Notes: a model not told the origin generated them from the letters alone. Positions 1-9,447 are shown, counted from the stretch's first letter. The stretch is 64,000 nt of DNA from Ohtaekwangia koreensis (GCF_900167975.1 NZ_FUZU01000004.1:620001-684000); one strand, 5' to 3'. Program-made: numbers and translations.

Positions 1-63
1 GAAGGAAAAATTAAAGTGACAGATTTTGCAAAGGAATTTGCTGCGATTTTTAAACAAGATTAA
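1..63 (+). CDS. C-terminal end of an unidentified protein (cut by window start)
   Basis: The first 63 bases read in frame as the last 20 codons of a gene, ending in TAA at 61-63. The tail (…VTDFAKEFAAIFKQD) resembles the end of NmrA-like or short-chain dehydrogenase NAD(P)-binding proteins, but this is too short to identify. It ends 12 bases before the AraC-family gene on the same strand, so the two may be co-transcribed or the regulator may control it. Confidence 0.5.
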   Translation, partial: EGKIKVTDFAKEFAAIFKQD

Positions 64-75
64 CTATATTTTGGT

Positions 76-996
76 ATGGCAGGCTTGCAACTTCAACGGG
101 TTAAAACGATAACCGACTATCATAGGCTCAGAGGTTTACCGAAACCGGAACATCCACTTGTCAGTGTGGTCAATTATGAAACGGTCAAACAGTCAACAGC
201 TGATAATGCGACACGTTGGGTCTTCGATTTTTATTCTATATCCCTGAAAAGGAATATGCACGCGAAGATGAAATACGGTCAGCAGGAATATGACTTTGAT
301 GAGGGCACTATGTTTTTTATGGCACCTGGCCAGGTATTTGGAATTGAAGTTGGAGAAAACCAAGATCCAAAACGATCGGGGTGGATTTTACTGATCCATC
401 CGGATTTCTTTTGGAATACACCATTGGCCAAAACTATCAAGCAGTATGAATATTTCGGTTATGCTGCTAACGAAGCGCTGTTCACTTCAGACAAAGAAGA
501 AGCAATGCTCGCAAACATTGTACAAAACATTGAGCAAGAGTATCGCTCGAACATGGATAAATTTAGTCAGATGGTGATCATCTCCCATATTGAATTGTTA
601 CTCACCTATGCGGATAGATTTTATCACCGTCAGTTTTTCACTCGAAAAATAGCCAACCATAAAATTCTGGATCGTCTTGAAAATATTCTCACAGAGTATT
701 TTCAAGACGATGATCTGATAAAAAAAGGGTTACCCACTGTTCAATACATTGCCGAACAACTCAATGTATCCCCTAACTATTTAAGCGGATTGCTAAAAGT
801 ATTAACCGGGCAAAGTACGCAACAGCATATACATGATAAGTTGATTGAAAAAGCTAAAGAGAAATTATCCACTACCAATTTATCAATAAGCGAAATTGCC
901 TATAGGCTAGGCTTCGAACATCCACAATCGTTCAGCAAGCTGTTCAAAACCAAAACCAATCTTTCACCTTTGGATTTCAGGCAGTCGTTTAATTGA
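76..996 (+). CDS. AraC-family transcriptional regulator
   Basis: A 306-residue DNA-binding regulator. The N-terminal half (about 1-190) looks like a cupin-type AraC sensor region (segment DEGTMFFMAPGQVFGIE). The C-terminal 100 residues hold the two helix-turn-helix motifs of the AraC/XylS family: the first around VQYIAEQLNVSPNYLSGLLK, the second around ISEIAYRLGFEHPQSFSKLF, followed by the usual SPLDFR ending. The ligand cannot be read from the sequence. It lies between a truncated upstream gene and a second AraC-type regulator, and its targets are probably one of these neighbours. Family assignment is firm; regulon is inference. Confidence 0.9.
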   Translation: MAGLQLQRVKTITDYHRLRGLPKPEHPLVSVVNYETVKQSTADNATRWVFDFYSISLKRNMHAKMKYGQQEYDFDEGTMFFMAPGQVFGIEVGENQDPKRSGWILLIHPDFFWNTPLAKTIKQYEYFGYAANEALFTSDKEEAMLANIVQNIEQEYRSNMDKFSQMVIISHIELLLTYADRFYHRQFFTRKIANHKILDRLENILTEYFQDDDLIKKGLPTVQYIAEQLNVSPNYLSGLLKVLTGQSTQQHIHDKLIEKAKEKLSTTNLSISEIAYRLGFEHPQSFSKLFKTKTNLSPLDFRQSFN

Positions 997-1167
997 GGTA
1001 GCTTATTTTTAGATAGTATATATCTATTTTTCCTTGTGACCCGAGATCCAGATTTAAAAACAACGAGTTAATTTGTATTGATGATAGACGAAATTATATC
1101 TCAAAGTCGACCTAACAAATAAGAAGAAGGTTATCGACTTCCTAAATGGAGAAGCGTAAAATACAGA

Positions 1168-1923
1168 ATGAGCAACGACATTGAATATAAAATGGTAAAG
1201 CCGGATGCATCGCTTTCTGAATTTGTAGAAAGTTTCTGGATGCTGACAAATCACTCGGAGAATGCGCGGGAGATTATTGTTTTACCCGATGGAAGAGTCG
1301 ATATCATATTTGCGTATTCGGCAACAGAGCCCTTTGGGGCAAGCCTCGTTGGATTGGAAAGTCAGCCCAGTAAAATAATGTTCTCGCCCGGAAGCATCAT
1401 GTTTGCGGTAAGCCTTAAACTGCTGGCCATTGAATATATACTCGATATAGATATACCGCACTTACTAAACCATGGCCAACACTTACTTTCAGGCTTTTGG
1501 GAAATTACACGCGAAGACTTGAATAACTTTGATGATTTCTGTAAAAAAGTATCAACCAAACTGAGTGCCTTACGAAAAGAAAACGTTGATCCCCGAAAAC
1601 AGAAACTCTTTGAACTGATGTATACATCGAAAGGCTCGCTCACCGTAAAAGAAATGTCCGATCAAGTGCATTGGAGTAGCCGGCAAATAAACCGTTACTT
1701 TAGTCAGTTGTTCGGCCTCTCGCTCAAAGCGTACTGTAACATTTTACGCTTCAGGGCTTCTTTCCAACATATAAAAGAAGGCAAGCTTTTCCCAGAACAA
1801 AACTTTACCGATCAGGCGCATTTTATAAAGGAGATAAAGAAATTCTCCGGTGTGCTACCCAAAGAATTATCCAAAAACAAAGACGACCGATTTATACAAT
1901 TTTCAACCTTGACGAAGAAATAG
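1168..1923 (+). CDS. AraC-family regulator with DUF6597-like N-terminus
   Basis: A 251-residue regulator unrelated in its N-terminal half to the preceding AraC protein. Residues 1-100 (LSEFVESFWML, LPDGRVDIIFAY) match the small beta-rich sensor domain typical of short Bacteroidota AraC proteins. Residues 150-235 carry the helix-turn-helix part (LTVKEMSDQVHWSSRQINRY and FTDQAHFIKEIKKFSGVLPK). The stop codon is 30 bases before the TetX-like monooxygenase on the same strand, which suggests an operon or a dedicated regulator-enzyme pair. A TAnnTTTG match overlaps its stop codon (1921-1928) and might give the downstream gene its own promoter. Confidence 0.88.
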   Translation: MSNDIEYKMVKPDASLSEFVESFWMLTNHSENAREIIVLPDGRVDIIFAYSATEPFGASLVGLESQPSKIMFSPGSIMFAVSLKLLAIEYILDIDIPHLLNHGQHLLSGFWEITREDLNNFDDFCKKVSTKLSALRKENVDPRKQKLFELMYTSKGSLTVKEMSDQVHWSSRQINRYFSQLFGLSLKAYCNILRFRASFQHIKEGKLFPEQNFTDQAHFIKEIKKFSGVLPKELSKNKDDRFIQFSTLTKK

Positions 1924-1953
1924 TTTTGTGTCATCACAAACTATTCTTTCAAT

Positions 1954-3108
1954 ATGTTGATCCAAAACAAGAAGATTGCAATTATCGGTGGCGGTCCCGG
2001 AGGCTTAACACTGGCCAGACTTTTACAGATCCAAGGCGCTGACGTAAAAGTATATGAGCGGGATCTAAACCGCGATGTGAGAGTGCAAGGCGCTACATTA
2101 GACCTTCACCAGGAATCCGGGCTTATGGCGATAAAAAAAGCTGGGCTCATAGAAGCTTTTGAAGCTAACTATAGACCTGGTGCTGACAAGATCCGCATCA
2201 CCGATCATAATGCTACTATTTATTACGACCAACACACAGAGACGAGTACAGAATCGTTTAGCGATGTATACTTCAGACCTGAAATTGATCGCGGACCGTT
2301 GCGAGATATCTTATTGAACTCGCTACAACCCGATACCGTTGTTTGGAACAGTCAGTTTTTATCCATGTCACCAGTTGATGATCATTGGAAACTTGAGTTT
2401 CAAAACGCCACTGCTACAGCAGATATAGTTATCGGTGCTGACGGAGCGAACTCAAAAGTCCGTCCTTTCATTACACCTATAAAACCATTTTACTCAGGCG
2501 TTACTGTAATTGAAGGAACGGTTTATGATTCCAAAAAAACAACACCTCGAATTCATGAGTTTTTAAAAGGCGGAAAAATCTTTGCCATGGGTGGAGAAAA
2601 AACATTGATCGTAAGTTCTAAAGGTGATGGAAGTCTCGCTTTTTATACCGGCTGCAAAACAGATGAATTCTGGGTTCGTAACAGTGGTATAGATTTTAAA
2701 GATAAGTCACAACTCCTCGCCTGGTTCAAACGAGAGTTTGCAGATTGGGATATTGTGTGGCACGAGTTATTCGATAATGATAAAAGTTATTTTATACCAC
2801 GTCCTCAATATTGCATGCCTCTCGATCAAATATGGGAAGCAAAAGAGAACATTACGCTCCTGGGAGATGCCGCACATCTAATGCCTCCCTATGCAGGCGA
2901 AGGTGTAAACATGGCGATGCTGGATGCCGTAATGTTAAGTGAATGTCTCACGAACAATAAATTTGATGACACAAGATCCGCTATAGCGCAATATGAAAAA
3001 GAGATGCGGGCAAGAGCTTCCGATATTGCTAAAATAACATTGGAGCAAACAGAATCTCTACATTCAGCAAACGCTATATCTAATATGATGGCGATGTTTG
3101 CACAGTAA
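1954..3108 (+). CDS. TetX-like FAD-dependent monooxygenase
   Basis: A 384-residue flavoprotein of the TetX / p-hydroxybenzoate-hydroxylase class, close to the 388-residue length of Bacteroides TetX. Visible are the FAD-binding dinucleotide motif IAIIGGGPGGLTLARLL at the N-terminus, the sugar-contacting YERDLNRDVRVQGATLDLH region, and GDAAHLMPPYAGEGVN near residue 310. TetX enzymes hydroxylate tetracyclines in the cytoplasm using NADPH and oxygen. In a hand alignment to TetX from memory, the residues that contact tetracycline are changed: Q192 to Glu (VIEGTV), R213 to Lys (GGKIFAM), H234 to Ala (SLAFYTG). The natural substrate is therefore probably another aromatic or polyketide compound. It follows an AraC-type regulator by 30 bases, which may induce it. 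Confidence 0.88.
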   Translation: MLIQNKKIAIIGGGPGGLTLARLLQIQGADVKVYERDLNRDVRVQGATLDLHQESGLMAIKKAGLIEAFEANYRPGADKIRITDHNATIYYDQHTETSTESFSDVYFRPEIDRGPLRDILLNSLQPDTVVWNSQFLSMSPVDDHWKLEFQNATATADIVIGADGANSKVRPFITPIKPFYSGVTVIEGTVYDSKKTTPRIHEFLKGGKIFAMGGEKTLIVSSKGDGSLAFYTGCKTDEFWVRNSGIDFKDKSQLLAWFKREFADWDIVWHELFDNDKSYFIPRPQYCMPLDQIWEAKENITLLGDAAHLMPPYAGEGVNMAMLDAVMLSECLTNNKFDDTRSAIAQYEKEMRARASDIAKITLEQTESLHSANAISNMMAMFAQ

Positions 3109-3112
3109 ACTT

Positions 3113-3152
3113 ATATACTGGCACAATATCTAAAATACTTGTGCCGGTATAT
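3113..3152. terminator. Bidirectional intrinsic terminator between monooxygenase and esterase
   Basis: An inverted repeat with 14-bp arms (ATATACTGGCACAA / TTGTGCCGGTATAT, one G-T wobble) and a 12-base loop lies between the converging monooxygenase and sialate O-acetylesterase genes. A TTTAT run follows on the plus strand. Position and symmetry suit termination in both directions. Confidence 0.65.
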
Positions 3153-3186
3153 TTTATCATACGACAAGTGCTATCGGAAATATACT

Positions 3187-5121
3187 CTACTGATCCGTCC
3201 GAAAAGGCGATGCAGGCAGTCCTTCTTTATTATATAGATTGGCACCTTGTGGATTATCCATAAAAGCATAGCGAACAGCAACCGGTTTCTTTATTTCCGG
3301 ATTCCACACAACGATTGTATTCCCTTCAATCTTCGCGTTGGCTGGTACAAACTTTTTGTCGGCCCCTGCTATAACTATATATTTTAAAGGTTCGTCATTC
3401 TTGGTTACAAGTCCACTGCCTGTGTTGACAAAGCGTAAAACGATCTTGTCACCCACTATCTTCATAGATTGATAGATGGGGCCTGAGTATACAATATCCT
3501 TCTCACCGTACGCTACATGTTGTGCCGCTCGTGCAAGTCGTTTCCCTACATCTTCTTTGTTGAGAGGATGAAGATCATTCCATTCACCAATATCCACTGT
3601 AACAGCCATGCCTGTATTTGGAACGGAAAGAGTTTTAAGTTGTGCTCCGCGCAATTCCGCCCAACCAGTTTCAGATGTGGATATAGGCATATAGTTGGCA
3701 AGCTGTACATATATAAATGGAAAGTCGCCCTGGCCCCAATGTCTTCTCCAATCTTCGATCAGCGTACGAAATTCAGCATGATAGGTATTTGCACGGCCGG
3801 TATTTGATTCTCCCTGATACCAGATCACACCTTTTATTGGAAAGTGCAGCAACGGAGCAATCATGGCATTAAATAGTCCGCCAGGTTTATACTGTATAAA
3901 TGTGGTTGGCGGCAACGGATCAGCTACTGCTCCTACCCTATATTGCCACGATCCAGTTAGGTTCACGGCAGCATTAGCATTCGAAAGTTGATATACCTTG
4001 TCTTCTACAAAGCCACCCTTTCCAATGGTATTGATAACACGGATCACAATAACATTTTTTCCGGGCTTCAGTAAACCTGCAGGCACAGTATATCTTCGTG
4101 GCGGATAGCGATACCCGGTGGTTCCCACCAATACACCGTTAATATATACCGAGTCACTATCCACGATACATCCCAGCAACAGTTTGGCAGGTTGCCGCGC
4201 CATCGATGCGGGTATATCTATTTCTTTCCTATACCACATCACACCATTCAGGTTGTTTAATCCTTGTTCACTCCAATATCCGGGAATATTCATCACCGGC
4301 CAGTCTGTTGCAGTATACGTGGTGTCATACCAGCGTTTGGTACCATTATAGCCCGCATCGTATTGCCTGATATAATTATACCACGCTCGACTGCGAGCAC
4401 GGTCAGTTGATAGTATACTATCAACTACAGCATCATTTTTGAAACGTTCGGCCTCTTTCAGCTGTTCCGGGAATTTTTTCAATGCCTCCGGAGAGAGCCA
4501 GGCATCTGCAGGGGAGCCACCAACACTCGCATTGATCAGTCCGATAGGAACCCTATATTTCTCATATATAGTCTTTGCAAAAAAATATGCAGCCGCACCA
4601 AACTTCAGAACGTTAACACGAGTTGCAGGTTCCCAGCTTCCGGAAGGTACATCGTCACGAAGTTTTTTAAATTCATATTGAGTTGATAGAAAGAAGTTTC
4701 GTATCGCAGGGTTCTCTGCTTTCGCAATGACATCGGCATACCGTTCCTTTACCCGCTCCATCGGCAATGCCATATTCGATTGTCCGGAACAAATCCACAC
4801 ATCTCCTATCAGAATATCTTTTACAACAACGGTACTACTGGCTTCGATCGTCATGGTATACGGACCACCTGCCTTCATGGATGGTAGTGTTACAAACCAT
4901 TTTCCGGCTGCATCCGTGATGGCCTGGTATATCTTGTTGTTAAAGTGTACCGTCACCTTTTCACCTGCTGCAGCCCATCCCCACACCCTCACCTCTGCAT
5001 CACGCTGCATCACCATTCCATCACTGATCAGACGCGGCAGCTTTACCTGCGCATGCACGAGCTGACAAGTGAACAGGAATACGATTATGAGTACGCGCAG
5101 GGCTTTCGAGGGAATCGTCAT
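3187..5121 (-). CDS. Sialate O-acetylesterase (SASA family), secreted
   Basis: A 644-residue periplasmic or surface carbohydrate esterase. Residues 1-24 are a signal peptide (LRVLIIVFLFTCQLVHA|Q). A beta-rich region (about 25-100) precedes the nucleophile motif CSGQSNM, with Ser115 as likely nucleophile. A beta-sandwich insertion at about 270-400 resembles a glycosidase jelly roll. WYQGESN follows, and NDLHPLNK supplies the catalytic Asp/His pair. The family removes O-acetyl groups from sialic acids, and in Bacteroidota also from plant and algal glycans. No other polysaccharide-utilisation gene is nearby, so the substrate is unknown. It is divergent from the prc gene; a perfect palindrome lies in the shared upstream region. 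Confidence 0.9.
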   Translation of the reverse strand: MTIPSKALRVLIIVFLFTCQLVHAQVKLPRLISDGMVMQRDAEVRVWGWAAAGEKVTVHFNNKIYQAITDAAGKWFVTLPSMKAGGPYTMTIEASSTVVVKDILIGDVWICSGQSNMALPMERVKERYADVIAKAENPAIRNFFLSTQYEFKKLRDDVPSGSWEPATRVNVLKFGAAAYFFAKTIYEKYRVPIGLINASVGGSPADAWLSPEALKKFPEQLKEAERFKNDAVVDSILSTDRARSRAWYNYIRQYDAGYNGTKRWYDTTYTATDWPVMNIPGYWSEQGLNNLNGVMWYRKEIDIPASMARQPAKLLLGCIVDSDSVYINGVLVGTTGYRYPPRRYTVPAGLLKPGKNVIVIRVINTIGKGGFVEDKVYQLSNANAAVNLTGSWQYRVGAVADPLPPTTFIQYKPGGLFNAMIAPLLHFPIKGVIWYQGESNTGRANTYHAEFRTLIEDWRRHWGQGDFPFIYVQLANYMPISTSETGWAELRGAQLKTLSVPNTGMAVTVDIGEWNDLHPLNKEDVGKRLARAAQHVAYGEKDIVYSGPIYQSMKIVGDKIVLRFVNTGSGLVTKNDEPLKYIVIAGADKKFVPANAKIEGNTIVVWNPEIKKPVAVRYAFMDNPQGANLYNKEGLPASPFRTDQ

Positions 5122-5181
5122 GACATAGCTTTAACAATGCCAATTTAATAAAATTGATGTCTTCTCATTCAACCCGGAGAT

Positions 5182-5204
5182 GGTTGTCCTATAATTGGAC
5201 AACC
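5182..5204. promoter_or_regulatory. Perfect inverted repeat between divergent esterase and protease genes
   Basis: GGTTGTCC and GGACAACC form perfect 8-bp arms separated by TATAATT. A second small palindrome, GTACT-tc-AGTAC, follows at 5229-5240. The repeat is 60 bases from the esterase start and 105 bases from the protease start. It could be an operator or a transcript hairpin; no regulator that binds it is recognisable here. Confidence 0.35.
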
Positions 5205-5308
5205 CTTCAGAGCAAGATGTGGCCGAATAAGTACTTCAGTACAGGTTCAGAAAAAAAATTGCACTGTAAAATTTGAAGGCGATAATATTTTTTGAAACTT
5301 TCAGGGTT

Positions 5309-7387
5309 ATGTACAACGTCCTACCTACCCTACTGGCACTGTGTCTGTTCAGTCAATCATTGGCCCAAAAATCGCCTGACTACCGTAACGAAGCTCAGCA
5401 GTTAACCAAAAATCTTTCACTGAAGCATTTCTCTCCCCGAAATATTGATGATCAATTCTCCAACCAGGTATTTAACCAATGCCTGCGAAACCTTGATCCT
5501 AACAAACTTATCTTTGCTGAAGCTGACATCCAATCCCTGTCAAAGTATAAATCGCTGCTGGATGACGAGCTTCAAGGTAAAAGCTGGAATTTTTTAAACG
5601 ATCTTACCAAACTATATATCAGCAGTGTGCAACGTACTGAAGCGTGTATTCAGTTTGCCACCGAAAATGCCTTTACCGAAAATAGCAAGGAGTACTATAT
5701 ACACGATACGGCACGCTGGGCTATTAATGAAATAGAACTAAAAGCAAGGTGGAGACTACGACTTAAGTATAAATCTTTTGACAAGTTGGCTGACTTGAAA
5801 AAGGATCAGAAAAATAATATACCAGACTTCTTTAACAAGTATGAAGCAAAAGCCCGGCTAAGTGCCAAATCATCTGCACTGCGTCCGTTCAAACAAATAC
5901 AAAGTCATGCCTCTGGTATAGCTTCCTATGTGGCGTCTATATATTTCAAAAGTATCACTGCGGTATATGATCCGCATACCTCGTATATGTCAACAACTGA
6001 AATGGAAAACTTTCTGACCTCGCTGAGTACAGAAGGTTACTATTTCGGAATTACGCTGGGCGAAAACAATAATGGAGATGTGCTGATCGCAACGGTAACG
6101 CCAGGCGGCCCGGCATGGAAATCGGGAGAAATTAATACCTCCGACATCATCCTGAACCTCACCTGGGAAGGGCAAAAACAGCAGGATATAGGTATATCGC
6201 TCGAAGAAGCAAACGATATGCTTGAAGATGCCAATCACACCACGATGGAATTTACCTTAAAGAGCACAGATGGATTGGTGAAGAAGGTGAAGCTCAAAAA
6301 GGAAAAGATATCCATGGAAGAAAATTATGCACACGGATATGTATTGAATGGTGGCTATAAAATAGGCTATATATCGCTGCCTGATTTTTACACACAGTGG
6401 GGACATGAACTTGATGGCTCCAAATGTGCCACCGATGTAGCCGAAGAGATCATCAAACTAAAAAAAGAAAAGATCAACGGGTTGATCCTCGACCTTCGTA
6501 ATAATGGTGGTGGTGCGTTGAAGGAAGCAATCGCTATGGCCGGAATATTCATCGATGAAGGTCCATTGGGAATTACAAAAGATAAAGCGCAAGTTGCTAC
6601 ACTGCTAAAAGATATAAACCGCGGCACTATATATGACGGGCCACTGATCGTACTCGTCAACAGCAGAAGTGCATCTGCTTCCGAGTTTCTTGCAGCAGTA
6701 TTACAGGATTATAATCGCGCGCTCATTGTAGGCAGTACAACGTATGGAAAGGCAACGGCACAAACCTTGTCTACATTAACACCCGGTCAGGGAGAGCCAT
6801 CCCTGGCATCGACTAAAACAGGTCTAGGTTTTGCGAGTATAACGACTAATAAAATTTATCGTGTAACAGGCGCCAGTGCACAAGGCAAAGGCGTTAAGCC
6901 TGATATAGTTCTTCCGGATATATATGACGTTGTGGTGGACCGCGAATCAGAATTGCCCTATGTATTGGCAGGCGATTCTTCCAAGAAGAGAACATACTAT
7001 AAGCCCCTGCTTCCTTTGCCGCACGTCAAGCTAAGAAAGCAAAGCGAACTTCGGGTTAAATCATCTTTGTCGTTTCAAGGTGTAAATCAAAGTCGCGCGT
7101 ACTTATCAGAATTAACCAATAAGCGTGAGCCTGTAACACTTCTATGGCAGCAATTCAGTAAACAACGCGAAGAACAGTCTTCCAAATATATAGCGCTTGC
7201 TGAAACGTTTCGTCAACCGAATATATTCTATGAAGTTGCCAACAGTACGGTAGACAAGCAACGCATGAATGTTGATGAATATGCAGATGCCTTTAGCAAG
7301 TTGTGGATGGCACGGCTCGCGAAAGATATATATGTCACCGAGTCTTTTCTGATCTTAACCGATCTTCTTGAAATGAATTGCCATTAA
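5309..7387 (+). CDS. prc: Tail-specific carboxy-terminal protease (S41 family)
   Basis: A periplasmic serine protease that degrades or trims proteins from their C-termini and is often linked to lipoprotein and peptidoglycan-hydrolase turnover. The start at 5309 is preferred over an in-frame TTG at 5273 because MYNVLPTLLALCLFSQSLAQ is a complete signal peptide. The order is that of Tsp/Prc: a helical N-terminal domain (about 25-200), a PDZ domain (about 225-320), the S41 core, and a C-terminal helical region. Spacing to E. coli Tsp (S430/D441/K455) picks Ser456 (RSASASEF), Asp467 (LQDYNR) and Lys481 (TTYGKATAQ) as the catalytic set. At 692 residues it has the usual length. The following gene starts 32 bases later and is probably co-transcribed. 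Confidence 0.93.
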   Translation: MYNVLPTLLALCLFSQSLAQKSPDYRNEAQQLTKNLSLKHFSPRNIDDQFSNQVFNQCLRNLDPNKLIFAEADIQSLSKYKSLLDDELQGKSWNFLNDLTKLYISSVQRTEACIQFATENAFTENSKEYYIHDTARWAINEIELKARWRLRLKYKSFDKLADLKKDQKNNIPDFFNKYEAKARLSAKSSALRPFKQIQSHASGIASYVASIYFKSITAVYDPHTSYMSTTEMENFLTSLSTEGYYFGITLGENNNGDVLIATVTPGGPAWKSGEINTSDIILNLTWEGQKQQDIGISLEEANDMLEDANHTTMEFTLKSTDGLVKKVKLKKEKISMEENYAHGYVLNGGYKIGYISLPDFYTQWGHELDGSKCATDVAEEIIKLKKEKINGLILDLRNNGGGALKEAIAMAGIFIDEGPLGITKDKAQVATLLKDINRGTIYDGPLIVLVNSRSASASEFLAAVLQDYNRALIVGSTTYGKATAQTLSTLTPGQGEPSLASTKTGLGFASITTNKIYRVTGASAQGKGVKPDIVLPDIYDVVVDRESELPYVLAGDSSKKRTYYKPLLPLPHVKLRKQSELRVKSSLSFQGVNQSRAYLSELTNKREPVTLLWQQFSKQREEQSSKYIALAETFRQPNIFYEVANSTVDKQRMNVDEYADAFSKLWMARLAKDIYVTESFLILTDLLEMNCH

Positions 7388-7419
7388 TATAAAACTCCTT
7401 AACCCTTTTATAAATTTTT

Positions 7420-8457
7420 ATGATTTACCGGATTACCGTTACACTGCTCCTGAGTGTCATTCTCGCAAATGCTTATTCACAATCTAAATCATTGGAGACC
7501 GCCAGTGAGTATATGGACTACCTGTCAACGCAGGAAAATGAATTATCGAAGAAGTATCTGAGCTATATGAGCGAAGTTGCTCATGGAAACCGCGCACGAA
7601 AATCAGAACGAAAAAGACAAGAGCTTATTTCTGAAATCAAGCAATCTATAACAATGGCCAATAAGCTTCGCCCCTATAAAGGCGATGTTGCGCTTCGGGA
7701 TGCCTATAAAAAATATTGGGACGTTTTATTAAAAGTATTCAATGAAGATTATGCCAAGATCGTAAACATGGAAGAGATCTCAGAGCAATCTTATGATGCC
7801 ATGGAGGCTTACCTGATGGCACAGGAAAAAGCTGGCGAAGTACTGGGACTCGAACATGATAAAGTGCGTGTAGCGTTCAAAGAATTCGCACTGAACAATA
7901 ATATACGCTTGGTGGATACGGATTCACGCATGTCGAAAAAACTCAGACAGGTTGGCGATGTAAACTCCTACTATCACCAGCTATATCTGATTTTCTTTAA
8001 AAGCCACAAGCAGGAAGGGTATGTAACCAAAGCGGTTAACGACAAAGACATCAACGGCATTGAACAGAATCGCGTGACTATGTTGAAATTTGCAGAAGAA
8101 GGGCTTTTGAAACTGGATACGATGCGTGCTTTCAAGGGTGATGGTTCTGTTGTAACAGCCTGCCGCAAAGTGCTTCAATTCCATAAGAGTGAAGCTGAAA
8201 AAGATATCACCATACAAAGTGAATTTGTATTAAAGCGCAGCGAATTTGAAAAGATTCAAAAAGCTTTTACTGCCAAACCTGAAGGAAAGCGCACCCAGGC
8301 TGATGTCGATAACTACAATAAAGCTATAGACGAGTATAATGCTTCATTAACGGCTGTCAATAAATCTTCAAACGCATTGAATGACGGTCGCGCGAAAGTG
8401 CTGGACAATTGGAATACGACCGTAAAAAGGTTCATGGAATCGCATGTACCAAGATAG
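7420..8457 (+). CDS. Predicted exported helical protein of unknown function (LIC11966-like)
   Basis: A 345-residue protein with an N-terminal signal peptide (ITVTLLLSVILANAYSQ) and an almost entirely helical, lysine- and glutamate-rich remainder (for example SERKRQELISEIKQSITMA). It resembles the LIC11966 family of surface or periplasmic proteins seen in Leptospira and Bacteroidota, which have no defined activity; this match is from memory and tentative. No catalytic motif or lipobox is visible. It follows prc by 32 bases and precedes lgt, so a role in envelope maintenance is plausible by context only. Confidence 0.6.
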   Translation: MIYRITVTLLLSVILANAYSQSKSLETASEYMDYLSTQENELSKKYLSYMSEVAHGNRARKSERKRQELISEIKQSITMANKLRPYKGDVALRDAYKKYWDVLLKVFNEDYAKIVNMEEISEQSYDAMEAYLMAQEKAGEVLGLEHDKVRVAFKEFALNNNIRLVDTDSRMSKKLRQVGDVNSYYHQLYLIFFKSHKQEGYVTKAVNDKDINGIEQNRVTMLKFAEEGLLKLDTMRAFKGDGSVVTACRKVLQFHKSEAEKDITIQSEFVLKRSEFEKIQKAFTAKPEGKRTQADVDNYNKAIDEYNASLTAVNKSSNALNDGRAKVLDNWNTTVKRFMESHVPR

Positions 8458-8514
8458 TCCATTACAATTCCGGAGTATATCGTTACCTTTCGCATATTCA
8501 CTTGTATACTGACA

Positions 8515-9357
8515 ATGGAACTTCTACACACCTTTAACTATATAATCTGGGATGTCAACAGCGACATATTTGTCATTCCGTTTGTAAACCATCCTGTACG
8601 ATGGTACGGTGTGTCCTGGGCGCTGAGCTTCTTGCTCGGCCAGCAGATCATGTACTATATCTACAAAAAGGAAGGTCATTCCACCAAGGAAGTCGATGCC
8701 TTAACAATATATATAGTAATAGCTGCTATCATTGGGGCAAGATTAGGGCATGTGCTGTTTTATGACCCCATCCACTACCTTAAAGAACCGATCACAATCC
8801 TCGCGATTTGGGAAGGCGGGCTCGCAAGCCATGGCGGGGCCATCGGTGTACTTATCGCCGTATATATATTCGCACGCAAAACAAAAGTGAATTACCTGTG
8901 GATCGTTGACAGGCTTGTGATCGTTTCTGCTCTGGCAGGGGCGCTGATCCGTCTCGGCAATTTAATGAACTCTGAAATGGTGGGGCTGCCTACTACCCTG
9001 CCGTGGGGATTCATCTTTACACAAGTCGATGGTATACCCAGACACCCAGCCCAACTTTACGAGGCTATATATTGCCTTCTTCTGTTTATAGTCTTGTTCA
9101 TGGCCTGGAATTCAAAGCGTGATACAATTAATTCAGGATTCTTGACAGGCTGGTTTCTCATCGTTCTTTTTACACTTCGCTTTGTTGACGAATTCTTTAA
9201 GATCAATCAGGCAGAATTCGAAAACGAACTGACATTGAACATGGGACAATTATTAAGTGTACCGTTCGTTATAGCAGGAATTATCATCTTATTGACAGGT
9301 AAGCGCATTCAAAAGACAGACACAAGCCCTTCGAAAAACGCAAATGGAATACTCTAA
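8515..9357 (+). CDS. lgt: Prolipoprotein diacylglyceryl transferase
   Basis: An integral inner-membrane enzyme of 280 residues that moves diacylglycerol from phosphatidylglycerol to the lipobox cysteine of prolipoproteins, the first step of lipoprotein maturation. Several hydrophobic segments are visible, together with the Lgt signature motifs: GARLGHVLFYDP, WEGGLASHGGAIG (the conserved HGG), the RLGNLMNSEMVG segment carrying the key Arg/Asn/Glu, and RHPAQLYEA. Length is normal. A near-consensus -7 element (TACCTTTC, about 8484-8491) lies about 25 bases upstream, so it may have its own promoter despite following an exported-protein gene on the same strand. Confidence 0.96.
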   Translation: MELLHTFNYIIWDVNSDIFVIPFVNHPVRWYGVSWALSFLLGQQIMYYIYKKEGHSTKEVDALTIYIVIAAIIGARLGHVLFYDPIHYLKEPITILAIWEGGLASHGGAIGVLIAVYIFARKTKVNYLWIVDRLVIVSALAGALIRLGNLMNSEMVGLPTTLPWGFIFTQVDGIPRHPAQLYEAIYCLLLFIVLFMAWNSKRDTINSGFLTGWFLIVLFTLRFVDEFFKINQAEFENELTLNMGQLLSVPFVIAGIIILLTGKRIQKTDTSPSKNANGIL

Positions 9358-9423
9358 ATGATCATTTAAGAATCACAGCACTAGTGTTTACTAGTACTAT
9401 CATTAAAATATACTTTCGGAAAT

Positions 9424-9447
9424 GAGAAGAGCCTATATACTCTTCTC
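9424..9447 (+). terminator. Hairpin downstream of lgt (candidate terminator)
   Basis: GAGAAGAG and CTCTTCTC form perfect 8-bp arms around an 8-base loop, 67 bases after the lgt stop. A second hairpin (TATGCCG / CGGCATA, 9467-9492) follows. Neither has a strong T-run, so termination is only a suggestion. They open a gap of nearly 490 bases before the next gene. Confidence 0.4.

Noticed and set aside
1954-3108. Calling the flavin monooxygenase tet(X), a tetracycline-resistance gene
   Set aside because: Residues aligned to the tetracycline contacts of TetX are changed, there is no mobile element nearby, and the regulators are AraC-type; only the family name is justified.
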